A stretch of DNA of 64,000 nucleotides from Bacillota bacterium (GTDB lineage: Bacteria > Bacillota > Clostridia > Acetivibrionales > DTU013), in assembly GCA_023411645.1 (NCBI GenBank), contig JAEYON010000145.1:3796-67795 (forward strand). The letters are read 5' to 3'. Below the pieces are notes generated by a model. That model was given only the letters and a program-made list of their open reading frames with translations, searched no databases and was not told the DNA's origin. Within the stretch, counting starts at the first letter, position 1. Each line of letters begins with the position of its first letter. Position numbers and translations under genes: made by a program. Shown here one piece after another: positions 24,953 through 33,400 of this stretch.

Positions 24953-25801
24953 TTATTTATCCAGGAGGCTGTTATAGACATCCCTTTTACTCAAACCTCT
25001 ATCTTCGGCCACTCGTTTCATAGCTTCCTTTTTGTCCAGGCCCCTTTCAGTATACTTTCTGACATGATCTTTAAGACTGATCTCGAACCAACTATTGATC
25101 CTGTTCTCTTCAATCTGTCGCTCGTCTGCGCCTTCAAGGATCAACACAAATTCGCCTTTTGGCGATTCACTTTCATATTTTTGGATTGCTTCATCAAGGG
25201 TAGTTCGGATAATCTCCTCAAACTTTTTTGTCAATTCTCTTGCAAGAGAGATCCTTCTGTTGCCAAAGGCCTCTTTCAGGTCCTTGAGCGTATGTATCAG
25301 CTTATGGGGCGCTTCATAGAAGACAAGAGTTCTCGTATCTTCTTTGATGGATTTCAGCCTGTCATTGCGCATTCTTTTGTTTATTGGTAAAAACCCTTCA
25401 AAACTGAATCTTCCAGAAGGCAGTCCGGACAAAACCAGTCCGGTTATGACAGCGGCAGGGCCGGGAATCATTGACAGCGGTATCCCATGTTCCACCGCAA
25501 GCCTGACCAGATCCTCCCCGGGATCGGAAATACCCGGGCATCCTGCATCCGATACAAGAGCAATATTTTTGCCGGCCAACAACTGCCCGATCAGGGTTTC
25601 CCCCTTTTCGATTTTATTGTGCTCATGATAACTGATCAGAGTGTTTTTAATTTCGAAATGATTCAGCAGTTTAATTGTTTGCCTCGTATCCTCCGCTGCA
25701 ATCACATCTACTTCCTTCAAAACTCGCAGAGCACGGAGCGTAATATCCTCCAGATTGCCTATTGGCGTTGCCACGAGATAGAGTGTCCCTGATTTACTCA
25801 A
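24953..25801 (-). CDS. rsmI: 16S rRNA (cytidine1402-2'-O)-methyltransferase RsmI
   Basis: SAM-dependent methyltransferase of the tetrapyrrole-methylase fold that 2'-O-methylates C1402 of 16S rRNA. The N terminus is TLYLVATPIGNLEDIT, followed by AAEDTRQT, ISYHEHN, VSDAGCPGISDPGE and the P-loop-like IPGPAAVITGLVLSG. The length is 282. The start is a TTG at 25801 with AGGAGGG upstream. It follows trmN6, the yabB-yabC order of Bacillus. Confidence 0.97.
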   Translation of the reverse strand: MSKSGTLYLVATPIGNLEDITLRALRVLKEVDVIAAEDTRQTIKLLNHFEIKNTLISYHEHNKIEKGETLIGQLLAGKNIALVSDAGCPGISDPGEDLVRLAVEHGIPLSMIPGPAAVITGLVLSGLPSGRFSFEGFLPINKRMRNDRLKSIKEDTRTLVFYEAPHKLIHTLKDLKEAFGNRRISLARELTKKFEEIIRTTLDEAIQKYESESPKGEFVLILEGADERQIEENRINSWFEISLKDHVRKYTERGLDKKEAMKRVAEDRGLSKRDVYNSLLDK

Positions 25802-25859
25802 TGCTTCTAACCCTCCTGCTTATAATACCTTGGCTTAAAACACTGCCGGCAGCTGATAA

Positions 25860-26612
25860 TCATTTGTTTTTCAGTTGTCGGCCATATATTTCATCAATTT
25901 CACTTGAATAATGACCAAAGCTGTCGTATATATATAACGGTTCTTGAACCCTTAGCTCAGGATTTCCGTTTCTGGCCCCGCCTATTAGAACAAGATTGGG
26001 TCCTTTCTCCGGCGAAGGATGCACCAGTCTGAGCTGCTTTGGTTCAATTCCATAATGGCGCATGTGATACATAATATCCGTCAGCCGTTGAGGCCTGTGT
26101 ACCATGGAAAATTTTCCACCAGGGCGAAGTAGCTTTGCTGCCGTTGACACCACATCCTCAAGTGTGCACAAGATCTCATGCCTGGATATGGCCTTTGCAT
26201 CAGCGGGGTTAAGCAATCCTCCCCCTTTCTCCATATAGGGCGGGTTTGATACAACAGCATCAAAGCTTGAAGCCCCAAAAAGCTTCACCGCATCTTTAAT
26301 ATCGCCCTGCACGATCCTGACTCGATCGTCAAGGCTGTTCAAGCTGACGCTTCGTTTAGCCATTTCCGCCATTTCCGGCTGTATTTCAAGACCTGTCACT
26401 CGGCATGGTTCTTTTTTCGCAGCAATTAAGACGGCTATAATACCCGTTCCCGTCCCAAGATCAATCACTTCTGAGTCTTTCGGGACCTGTGCAAAATGAG
26501 AAAGAAGCACAGCATCCACGCCAAAGCAGAACCCATCTCTTTTCTGGAGCAGTCTTAGCCCTTTATATTGAAGGTCATCAAGCCTCTCATTTTCATGAAT
26601 TTCAAAATTCAA
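25860..26612 (-). CDS. tRNA1(Val) A37 N6-methyltransferase-like protein (YabB/TrmN6)
   Basis: SAM-dependent N6-adenine methyltransferase of the YabB/YfiC family. The Rossmann motif I is IDLGTGTGIIAVLIAAK, the N6-methylase motif IV is VVSNPPYMEKGGG, and FCFGVDAVLLSHFA precedes it. The length is 250. The start is a TTG at 26612, 9 bases after GGAGGG; the upstream ATG would cover that site. It lies between the small ferredoxin and rsmI. Confidence 0.93.
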   Translation of the reverse strand: MNFEIHENERLDDLQYKGLRLLQKRDGFCFGVDAVLLSHFAQVPKDSEVIDLGTGTGIIAVLIAAKKEPCRVTGLEIQPEMAEMAKRSVSLNSLDDRVRIVQGDIKDAVKLFGASSFDAVVSNPPYMEKGGGLLNPADAKAISRHEILCTLEDVVSTAAKLLRPGGKFSMVHRPQRLTDIMYHMRHYGIEPKQLRLVHPSPEKGPNLVLIGGARNGNPELRVQEPLYIYDSFGHYSSEIDEIYGRQLKNK

Positions 26613-26691
26613 ACAGTAAATCCCTCCAAAAAACAAGGAGCCATGCCTCAGCGCTATGCCGATGCCTGACCCCTTCTATGCTTCAGAAAAA

Positions 26692-26862
26692 TTATTCCGG
26701 TTTTGGTGCGTCTACCGGACAAACATTTGCACATGCGCCGCACTCAATGCATTCTCCCGCATCTATTTCATACTTGCTTTCACCTGCGGAAATGCATGAA
26801 ACAGGACATTCTGGTTCACATGCGCCACAGCTGATACAATCATCACTAATACAATATGCCAT
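26692..26862 (-). CDS. 2[4Fe-4S] ferredoxin
   Basis: A 56-residue clostridial-type ferredoxin reading MAYCISDDCISCGACEPECP, then a spacer and ECIECGACANVCPVD. Two CxxCxxCxxxCP motifs give eight cluster ligands. It is a soluble low-potential electron carrier. It stands between ricT and trmN6, where Bacillus has yabA. RicT-type complexes carry [4Fe-4S] clusters, but a functional link is only a guess. Confidence 0.95.
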   Translation of the reverse strand: MAYCISDDCISCGACEPECPVSCISAGESKYEIDAGECIECGACANVCPVDAPKPE

Positions 26863-27008
26863 TCTGACTTACCCCCTCAAGACTAATTAGTTTTTACAGC
26901 TGCTTGTACACAATGTACAATAAAGCCTATACCATTCTATCACTAAAGTCGGTTTATGAAAATACCTTTTCGTAAACTTATTCAATAGCTCTTGTCTATT
27001 CAAGCTAA

Positions 27009-27878
27009 TCAATCCTCAAGAGCTTTGAGTTCTTCAATTTCGGCCTCTGAATCATCAAATAAGGAAACATCCTTTATGAGTTTAATTTCATCCATCTTAT
27101 ACGACATCAGATCTGTGTCGTTGCCTTTATCCAGTTTTACCTTAACGGTCTCCTTGATCAGAAAGACTTCAACCACAACTCCCTGCCCTTGCGGGGTCTC
27201 AACAATAGCCCCTGTTTTCGGCGCTTTCTTTATGATAGATTCATATGCATCCTGCTCATATTTCAGGCAGCACATCAGTCTGCCGCAGGTGCCGGATATT
27301 TTTGTCGGATTGAGTGAAAGTCCCTGCTCCTTTGCCATTTTGATAGAGACCGGCTGAAATTCTCCAAGGTACGAGCTACAGCAAAGCACTCGCCCGCAAA
27401 TCCCTATACCGCCCATCATTTTGGACTCGTCACGCACACCTATCTGACGCAGCTCAATACGTGTTTTGAATATAGCGGCAAGATCCTTGACCAGTTCCCT
27501 GAAGTCAACCCTTCCATCGGCTGTAAAATAAAACAGGATCTTATTATTATCAAATGTGTACTCCACATCGATCAGTTTCATTTCCAGGTTGTGTTCTCTA
27601 ATCTTTTGAAGGCAAGTCGCAAAGGCTTCCTTTTCCTTCCTCATGTTGTCGGAGGCACGCTTTACGTCCTCTTCCGTTGCAATCCTCATAACCTTTTTGA
27701 GCGGAGCAACAATCTCCTCATTGGTCACTTCTCTGGTTTTGATTACTGTTTCTCCGAATTCAATACCCCTTGCTGTTTCAACAATAACATTGGTACCGAC
27801 ATCTATCTCAAATTGATCAGGGTCAAAGTAATATACCTTCCCGGCCTTCTTAAACCTGACTCCAACCACCTTTACCAT
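27009..27878 (-). CDS. ricT: PSP1-domain protein RicT (YaaT)
   Basis: In Bacillus RicT (YaaT) acts with RicA and RicF in an Fe-S-containing complex that promotes RNA processing, Spo0A phosphorelay activity and competence. The sequence has the PSP1 core with VGVRFKKAGKVYYFDPD at the N terminus and VEYTFDNNKILFYFTADGRV. It also has two double-cysteine motifs, CGRVLCCSSYLGEF and CGRLMCCLKYEQ, probable cluster ligands. The length is 289. Its ATG shares one base with the holB stop (TAATG), indicating translational coupling. The C-terminal tail is acidic. Confidence 0.95.
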   Translation of the reverse strand: MVKVVGVRFKKAGKVYYFDPDQFEIDVGTNVIVETARGIEFGETVIKTREVTNEEIVAPLKKVMRIATEEDVKRASDNMRKEKEAFATCLQKIREHNLEMKLIDVEYTFDNNKILFYFTADGRVDFRELVKDLAAIFKTRIELRQIGVRDESKMMGGIGICGRVLCCSSYLGEFQPVSIKMAKEQGLSLNPTKISGTCGRLMCCLKYEQDAYESIIKKAPKTGAIVETPQGQGVVVEVFLIKETVKVKLDKGNDTDLMSYKMDEIKLIKDVSLFDDSEAEIEELKALED

Positions 27879-28870
27879 TAAAAATCCTCCCTGAGCTTGA
27901 ATAACAGTTGATCTATAACAAGCTGATAATTTGCATTCCTTCTTAGAGCCCTGCGAGCTGCCACAATGGCCTCAATATTGTCTATAAGCCTGCTGCTGCA
28001 ACCTGTCTGGGAACTATTATTATGTACTATCATATCCTTTTTGTCTGAATTAATCAACTTATTTTCATTTCCAGTCTCACTCATTACCAAAAGGTCCCTG
28101 TAGTACAGGAGTATAACGTCCAACAGCAGCCCCGCGTTGTCCTTCTGTTCTTCCATAAAAGCTGAAAACGACAAAATATCCTGTGTTTTGCCCTTTGCAA
28201 TTCCCGGCAGGAATGCCATGACCTGCTCACGCAGACGTGAAAATTCTCCGGATTCAGCCAATTCCAGTGCCGCTCCGATGTTTCCGTCAGCATAATCAGC
28301 TGCCAGCGTGATGATGTCATTGTTCTTTCCTGTCCTTTCAATCAGAGCTTGAACGACCTGCGCCTTGGAATATCTGTTAAAATGGACGTGCTGCGCCCTG
28401 GAACGTATGGTTTCAAGAAGTGCCTCATAATTACTGGTCAGCAGAATGATTACGACATAGCCGGGAGGCTCCTCAAATGTTTTAAGCAGACAGTTTTGCG
28501 CCTGAATCGTCATTTTTACCGCATCCTCAATAACATAGACCTTATGTGACGAGTATACCGGTTTGACTGCAACATCCCCCTGGAGCTCACGGATCAGCTC
28601 GACGCCAATGCTCTGCTCTTCAGTATTGATTCGGTGATAATCCGGGTTGGAGTCATTTTTAAAGAGATGGCATGCGGGACACTGCCCGCACATTGTTCCA
28701 GATTGCGAATCATTGCATAATAAAAGACCGGCAAATATATGGGCTATCGTTTTCTTACCCATTCCGGCAGATCCGGAAAAAATATATGCATGTCCAATTC
28801 TATTTTCAGACAGCGACCTCTTCAGGCTGCTGATAACTTCCTGCTGACCGATTATATCGCTGAAATCCAC
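27878..28870 (-). CDS. holB: DNA polymerase III delta' subunit
   Basis: Clamp-loader subunit. The AAA+ core has the P-loop region GSAGMGKKTIAHIFAG, a zinc module CGQCPACHLF and the sensor area ALLETIRSRAQHVHF. The SRC-type arginine finger seen in many delta'/gamma proteins reads SRAQ here, as in other delta' chains. The length is 330. The start is GTG 28870 with AAGGAGATCAAT upstream. It is in the tmk-yaaQ-yaaR-holB-yaaT order of Bacillus. Confidence 0.94.
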   Translation of the reverse strand: MDFSDIIGQQEVISSLKRSLSENRIGHAYIFSGSAGMGKKTIAHIFAGLLLCNDSQSGTMCGQCPACHLFKNDSNPDYHRINTEEQSIGVELIRELQGDVAVKPVYSSHKVYVIEDAVKMTIQAQNCLLKTFEEPPGYVVIILLTSNYEALLETIRSRAQHVHFNRYSKAQVVQALIERTGKNNDIITLAADYADGNIGAALELAESGEFSRLREQVMAFLPGIAKGKTQDILSFSAFMEEQKDNAGLLLDVILLYYRDLLVMSETGNENKLINSDKKDMIVHNNSSQTGCSSRLIDNIEAIVAARRALRRNANYQLVIDQLLFKLREDF

Positions 28871-28917
28871 ATTGATCTCCTTATTGCGCCAATTGCCTAA
28901 ATGCTTTGCATTGCAGT

Positions 28918-29370
28918 TTACAAGAATAAGTCAAGTATCAGCCCCCTGATGTCCTCAAGACGCCTAAGGAGGCTGATATTATTACTTTCGCCGTTCAGAA
29001 CGTCCTGAGTTAGTTGATCCAATTCATCATTAATATTTTTAATGATTGCATAAACCGTATGCCTGCCTCTTCTATCAAGAATGCTCTTTTTAGAAAACTT
29101 TTTTGAATTTCCAAGAGCCAGACCCAGGAATTCGGTAATCAACTTCTTATATAGCTTCAATTCTCTTATATCTACTCTTTTTGCCAGTGTTTCGCCCTGT
29201 TTGACGATATTTCTCATGAGCATATCCAGATGCTGCTCATAATTCGAGTCTTCCGCCATTACCAGATGGCTTTGGAAGTCTGCATTTTTTCCCGCCTTTA
29301 CCTTCGACTCATCCTTTACAGGCAATCCTGTAACACCCGCTGCGTTACTCAGTGTATCTCTGACCTTCAA
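28918..29370 (-). CDS. yaaR: YaaR family protein (DUF327)
   Basis: Small helical protein of about 150 residues in a conserved cell-division/replication neighbourhood; function unknown. It shows the family pattern: FQSHLVMAEDSN, then KQGETLAKRVDIRELKLYKK and LITEFLGLALGNSKKFSKKS. The C-terminal helix reads RHTVYAIIKNINDELDQLTQ. The TTG at 29370, 6 bases after a G-rich ribosome site, is chosen because longer forms begin inside that site. It lies between yaaQ and holB. Confidence 0.9.
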   Translation of the reverse strand: MKVRDTLSNAAGVTGLPVKDESKVKAGKNADFQSHLVMAEDSNYEQHLDMLMRNIVKQGETLAKRVDIRELKLYKKLITEFLGLALGNSKKFSKKSILDRRGRHTVYAIIKNINDELDQLTQDVLNGESNNISLLRRLEDIRGLILDLFL

Positions 29371-29406
29371 GGCACACCCCCCCAAGCCACACCAGCTCTG
29401 CGGACA

Positions 29407-29736
29407 CTACGCTTTTTCAAAGCGTTCAACATCAATCACGAATATTGTAGCTCCTCCAACGACCACCTCAACAGGATATGGAATAAACATGCCGCCCATG
29501 CCGTTTGGTGTCATGCTGGAATTGATAACCTGTTTTCTGCTTTTGGATTTTTTCTTGATAACATCAATCACCGTATCAAGATTATCTTCTTCAATACCCA
29601 CCAACAGAGTTGTGTTTCCCGCTTTGAGAAATCCTCCCGAAGAACAGAGCTTGGTTACGCTGAACCCATTTTTGTTCAACTCTTCCATGACCTTCGGGCC
29701 ATCCTCATCGTGAACAATAGCAAATACAAGTTTCAT
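29407..29736 (-). CDS. darA: Cyclic-di-AMP receptor DarA (YaaQ, PII-like)
   Basis: PII-like trimeric signalling protein that binds c-di-AMP in Bacillus, Listeria and Staphylococcus. The sequence starts MKLVFAIVHDEDG, has ELNKNGFSVTKLCSSGGFL and NTTLLVGIEEDNLDTVI, and ends GATIFVIDVERFEK. These match the DUF970 family over the full 109 residues. It lies directly after tmk, as in Bacillus. How it signals here is not known. Confidence 0.95.
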   Translation of the reverse strand: MKLVFAIVHDEDGPKVMEELNKNGFSVTKLCSSGGFLKAGNTTLLVGIEEDNLDTVIDVIKKKSKSRKQVINSSMTPNGMGGMFIPYPVEVVVGGATIFVIDVERFEKA

Positions 29737-29768
29737 GAACTCAACCTCCTCTGAAATGGTTCTATATA

Positions 29769-30407
29769 CTAAACCGATCTGATAAAACCAAAGGCTGCAT
29801 CGATCTGTCTTCTGACATCAATCCGGACAAGCTCTGCAGGCTTTGATGCATCAATCGTTTTAATTCTGTCAGGACACCTTCGCGCCAGTTCCTTATACCC
29901 ATCATAGACCCTTCGATGAAAATCCATAGCTTCATTTTCGATTCTGTCGCTGCTTGTCGCTTCGTTTCGCCTTTTCAAACCGATCTCGGGAGCCACGTCA
30001 AAAAAGAAAGTGATGTCCGGCATGATTCCGTTAATGGCTATATCAGTTATTTTCTCCAGCACATCCAGGCTTCTGCCTCTTCCAAAGCCCTGGTATGCGT
30101 AAAAGGAATCTACATAGCGGTCACATATAACGTTGATATTTTTTTCAAGAGACGGTTTGATCACCTGGTCCACCAGCTGCGCCCTTGATGCAGAATATAG
30201 AAGCAGCTCCGCTGTATCGGACATTTCAGCATTATCAGCATCCAAAACGATGGAGCGAATATTTTCACTGATACGTGTACCACCGGGTTCTCTGGTCAGT
30301 AACACCTTGAACCCCAATGAAGACAGGTACTCCTGCATGTTCCCGATTTGTGTCGTTTTCCCGCTTCCATCAAGCCCTTCAACTGTTATAAACAGTCCTC
30401 TTGTCAT
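29769..30407 (-). CDS. tmk: Thymidylate kinase
   Basis: Phosphorylates dTMP to dTDP. P-loop EGLDGSGKTTQ, then TREPGGTRISE, the DRY motif CDRYVDSFYAYQGFG and a short lid. The length is 212. The ATG at 30407 follows GGGTGGG; an earlier in-frame ATG lacks a site. It is the first gene of the conserved tmk-darA-yaaR-holB-ricT run. Confidence 0.97.
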   Translation of the reverse strand: MTRGLFITVEGLDGSGKTTQIGNMQEYLSSLGFKVLLTREPGGTRISENIRSIVLDADNAEMSDTAELLLYSASRAQLVDQVIKPSLEKNINVICDRYVDSFYAYQGFGRGRSLDVLEKITDIAINGIMPDITFFFDVAPEIGLKRRNEATSSDRIENEAMDFHRRVYDGYKELARRCPDRIKTIDASKPAELVRIDVRRQIDAAFGFIRSV

Positions 30408-30445
30408 ATAATTACCCACCCGCAACTCAAATAAGCGTTCTCTTA

Positions 30446-30485
30446 TACGCTATTATACCATGATAAATCATGGTATAGTAGCGTA
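30446..30485 (-). other. Long perfect-type hairpin between the decarboxylase gene and tmk
   Basis: TACGCTATTATACCATGAT (30446-30464) and ATCATGGTATAGTAGCGTA (30467-30485) form a 19-base-pair stem with a single G-T type mismatch and a 2-base loop. No U-run follows on the minus strand. It may be an RNA processing stem, an operator or a miniature repeat element. Confidence 0.6.
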
Positions 30486-30516
30486 AGTTTATAACGTTTC
30501 GGTTCAAATCGTTACT

Positions 30517-32028
30517 CTACATTCCGCGAAAGACCGCTGCCGATCCATCCTCCCTTATCCCATTCACTATGCCGCCGACCCGGATGATATGCTTAATGTA
30601 CTCAATCATTTCCCTGCTGAAGCGTTCACCGGGGCACACAAGCGCAATCCCAGGGGGATAAGGAGAAATAATACCTCCGCTCGTTCTTCCTTCCGCTTCT
30701 TCAAGCGGGATCATATCCACCTGTGCATCAAGTATATTCTGCGGCATCATCGTCCTCTCCGGAAGGGTGAGCCTTCGAAAATCCGGCAGCATTACTGCAT
30801 TGATGCCGGTAGATATATTATTTTTTTTCTCATCAGCCCGGGCAAGCGCACCAAGCCCTGTTAATGCAGCGAACAAACTTGCTATAGACTCCATGTCATC
30901 AGCCACTGTAGCAATACACACAATATTTTTCAGATCCGACATTTCCACCTGAATGTTATATCTGTCTCTTAGCAGCTTTTCTGCCGCATAGCCTGTCATT
31001 CCAAGGCCTGACACATTGACAGTTATTCTTGTTGTGTCATGTTCAAATCCCGGGACATCCAACCGACTCAGCAAACGGACATCTTCTCGGAACCTCCCCC
31101 TGCAGTTAGCCTCTCCGGCGTATGCTTCAATAGAATCAAGAAGTCCATCCAGCATATCCTTCCCGCTCTTTTGCATAATCTCGCGTGCAATATCAAGATA
31201 CGCCATAATGATATAAGATGGACTCGTTGTTTGATACATGTCAAGATAATAGGAGATCCTCTCCCGGTCTACCCGGTCGGACCCGATATGCAGGAACGCT
31301 CCCTGCGTAAAGGCAGGCAGCGTCTTATGTGCGCTCTGTATGCAAAGATCGGCGCCTGCTTCAAGTGCGCAAACCGGAAGTCTTCGGTTGAATACAAGAT
31401 GGGAGCCATGGGCTTCGTCGACGATCAGGATCTTGTTATGCAAATGAACGATTCTTGCGATTTCTCTGATGTCACTGCATATCCCATAATAATTCGGTCT
31501 GGTGATTAATACTCCTGCCGCATCAGGCGCGTCGCGCAGCGCCTTCTCCACTGCTGACGGCGTCATACCGGTATGAATGCCAAATTCCTCCGAATATTCC
31601 GGCATGATATAAACAGGAATGGCTCCTGCTAGAAGCATTCCATTAATAGCAGCCTTATGGCAATCTCTCCCGACAATGAGCCTCTGACCGTGTCTACACA
31701 CTGCGGATATAGCGGTATGCAGTCCGATAGTGCTTCCATTGACAAGAAAAAAGCACTCCTTAGCTCCAAATGCCGCGGCCGCAAGCTCCTGAGCCTCCTT
31801 GAGGACACCGGCAGGCGCATGCAGATTGTCTGTGCCCGGTATTTCAGTTAAGTCAAGCTTCTCAATTTCATTCAAATATCTATCAGGAACGCCCCTGCCG
31901 AGTTTATGGCCGGGCATGTGAAATGGGATAATCCCGCTGTCCGAATAGGCTTTTATTGCTCGATAGACAGGGGTATTCCAATCGTTGATGCATGTATCAT
32001 TTTCAGGTTTCATTCCTATTTTTCTCAT
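30517..32028 (-). CDS. Orn/Lys/Arg decarboxylase family protein (YaaO/SpeA-like)
   Basis: PLP-dependent fold-type I amino acid decarboxylase making a polyamine precursor such as agmatine or cadaverine. IIPFHMPGHKLGRG is the family start. IVDEAHGSHL carries the Asp that contacts PLP, and SAHKTLPAFTQGA carries the Schiff-base Lys (about residue 240). The C-terminal domain ends with PPGIALVCPGERF. At 503 residues it is the short clostridial/Bacillus YaaO form, not the long acid-inducible form. Its start overlaps the end of coaX by 26 bases. Its place upstream of tmk matches Bacillus yaaO-tmk. Confidence 0.93.
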   Translation of the reverse strand: MRKIGMKPENDTCINDWNTPVYRAIKAYSDSGIIPFHMPGHKLGRGVPDRYLNEIEKLDLTEIPGTDNLHAPAGVLKEAQELAAAAFGAKECFFLVNGSTIGLHTAISAVCRHGQRLIVGRDCHKAAINGMLLAGAIPVYIMPEYSEEFGIHTGMTPSAVEKALRDAPDAAGVLITRPNYYGICSDIREIARIVHLHNKILIVDEAHGSHLVFNRRLPVCALEAGADLCIQSAHKTLPAFTQGAFLHIGSDRVDRERISYYLDMYQTTSPSYIIMAYLDIAREIMQKSGKDMLDGLLDSIEAYAGEANCRGRFREDVRLLSRLDVPGFEHDTTRITVNVSGLGMTGYAAEKLLRDRYNIQVEMSDLKNIVCIATVADDMESIASLFAALTGLGALARADEKKNNISTGINAVMLPDFRRLTLPERTMMPQNILDAQVDMIPLEEAEGRTSGGIISPYPPGIALVCPGERFSREMIEYIKHIIRVGGIVNGIREDGSAAVFRGM

Positions 32029-32779
32029 AGATAATTCTCAAGCCTTCCAGGGTGAGACGCCCATTGACCTCATCAATCGAATCGGTTTCTGTGGCAATGA
32101 ATTTGGCAAGTCCGCCCGTTGCTACTACCTTGACTTTGTCCTCCTTCATTTCCTGCTTAATTCGGTTCACAAGATGGTTGACCTGTCCAACATATCCATG
32201 GAAAACACCTGATTGCATACCCATAGAGGTATTTCGGCCAATCACTGCCTCGTGTTTGGCAAGATCAATTTTGGGCAGCTTAGCCGTTCTCATATACAAA
32301 GCTTCCGCGGAAATTATAATGCCCGGACAAATGGCGCCTCCAAGAAATTCTCCTTTTGAGGAAATTGCATTAAAGGTTGTGGCAGTACCAAAGTCCACGA
32401 CGATGATCGGCCCTCCATAGATATCATAAGCCGCAACAGCATTAACAATACGGTCTGCACCAAGCTCCCTCGGATTTTCATATTTAATGTTGATGCCTGT
32501 CTTTATTCCTGGACCTATTATGATGGGATCTTTCTTTAAATATCTCTGGATCGCATGCTCAAAGGAAAACATTATGGGAGGAACAACTGATGCAATGATG
32601 ACCGCTTCAATATCGGATATATCAAGATTCTCATACTTGAAAAAATTAACGAAATACATTCCAAACTCATCGGATGTCCATTCCCTGTTAGTTCCCAATT
32701 TCCAATGCGCAATCAATTTTTTATCTTCATAAACGCCAAAGCGTATGTTTGTATTACCAACATTTACTGCCAGCAGCAA
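32003..32779 (-). CDS. coaX: Type III pantothenate kinase
   Basis: First step of coenzyme A synthesis, ATP-dependent phosphorylation of pantothenate; ASKHA fold. LLAVNVGNTNIRFG is the phosphate-binding motif 1, GADRIVNAVAAYDIYG and VVDFGTATTFNA are motifs 2 and 3, and GGLAKFIA lies in the C-terminal lobe. The length is 258. The start is TTG 32779, 7 bases after GGAGGG. It overlaps the decarboxylase gene and follows the Gln/Arg-rich gene, so all may be cotranscribed. Confidence 0.97.
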   Translation of the reverse strand: MLLAVNVGNTNIRFGVYEDKKLIAHWKLGTNREWTSDEFGMYFVNFFKYENLDISDIEAVIIASVVPPIMFSFEHAIQRYLKKDPIIIGPGIKTGINIKYENPRELGADRIVNAVAAYDIYGGPIIVVDFGTATTFNAISSKGEFLGGAICPGIIISAEALYMRTAKLPKIDLAKHEAVIGRNTSMGMQSGVFHGYVGQVNHLVNRIKQEMKEDKVKVVATGGLAKFIATETDSIDEVNGRLTLEGLRIIYEKNRNET

Positions 32780-32801
32780 GATTCAACCCTCCAAGTATTC
32801 T

Positions 32802-33302
32802 TTATAGCTTAAGACTCCTGATTTCCTTTATTTCCAGTTCAATTTCCTTTTCCAACCGTATGATATCCAGCTTGATATCATCAATCGTTTCCTCAGCTCT
32901 GTTTCTCACCGAATTGCCGTATCTTCCCGCTGATGCCGCAGAATACTGCCTGGGCTGTGCATCTCTGTCATTATCCCTGACTCTGTCACGATAATAACCT
33001 CTTTGCTGACCGCCTTCCCTGGGTTGCTGCCCGTTTTCTCTTGGCTGCTGCTCATGATTCCTGGGTCCGCGGTTATAATTTTTCGGTCCGGACTGAAAAT
33101 GGTTGTTTTGGGGAGTGTTCTGGCTCTGCCCTTGAACTTCCTTGGCCTGGCTCTGTGTATCATTGTTTTTTATGCTGTTCTGCTGACGATTTTTATTATG
33201 GGCCCTCTGACCCTGATTATATCTCTGGTAATTCGAGCGGCTTCTAGACTGTTCGGATCTCTGCTGCCCACTCTGATTCTTATCCGTATTCTTATCAACC
33301 AT
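32802..33302 (-). CDS. Gln/Arg/Asn-rich disordered protein with C-terminal helix
   Basis: Not a family I recognise. The 166 residues from ATG 33302 (GGAGG 5 bases upstream) are highly basic and low in complexity over the first 125. Gln, Asn, Arg and Ser dominate, with loose repeats such as HEQQPRENGQQPREGGQQ. The last 40 residues, DDIKLDIIRLEKEIELEIKE and following, form an amphipathic acidic helix likely to oligomerise. The composition recalls RNA-binding or condensate-forming proteins; this is inference. It lies directly before coaX. The strong ribosome site and the distinct tail argue for a real gene. Confidence 0.75.
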   Translation of the reverse strand: MVDKNTDKNQSGQQRSEQSRSRSNYQRYNQGQRAHNKNRQQNSIKNNDTQSQAKEVQGQSQNTPQNNHFQSGPKNYNRGPRNHEQQPRENGQQPREGGQQRGYYRDRVRDNDRDAQPRQYSAASAGRYGNSVRNRAEETIDDIKLDIIRLEKEIELEIKEIRSLKL

Positions 33303-33400
33303 TGTTACCTCCAATATTGAACGCCAATTCTACATGCTATTTTATTTTAATTGCCTCAACAAGTCAAGCAGGATGCATGGGCGAGCAGTTGACACAGCAA

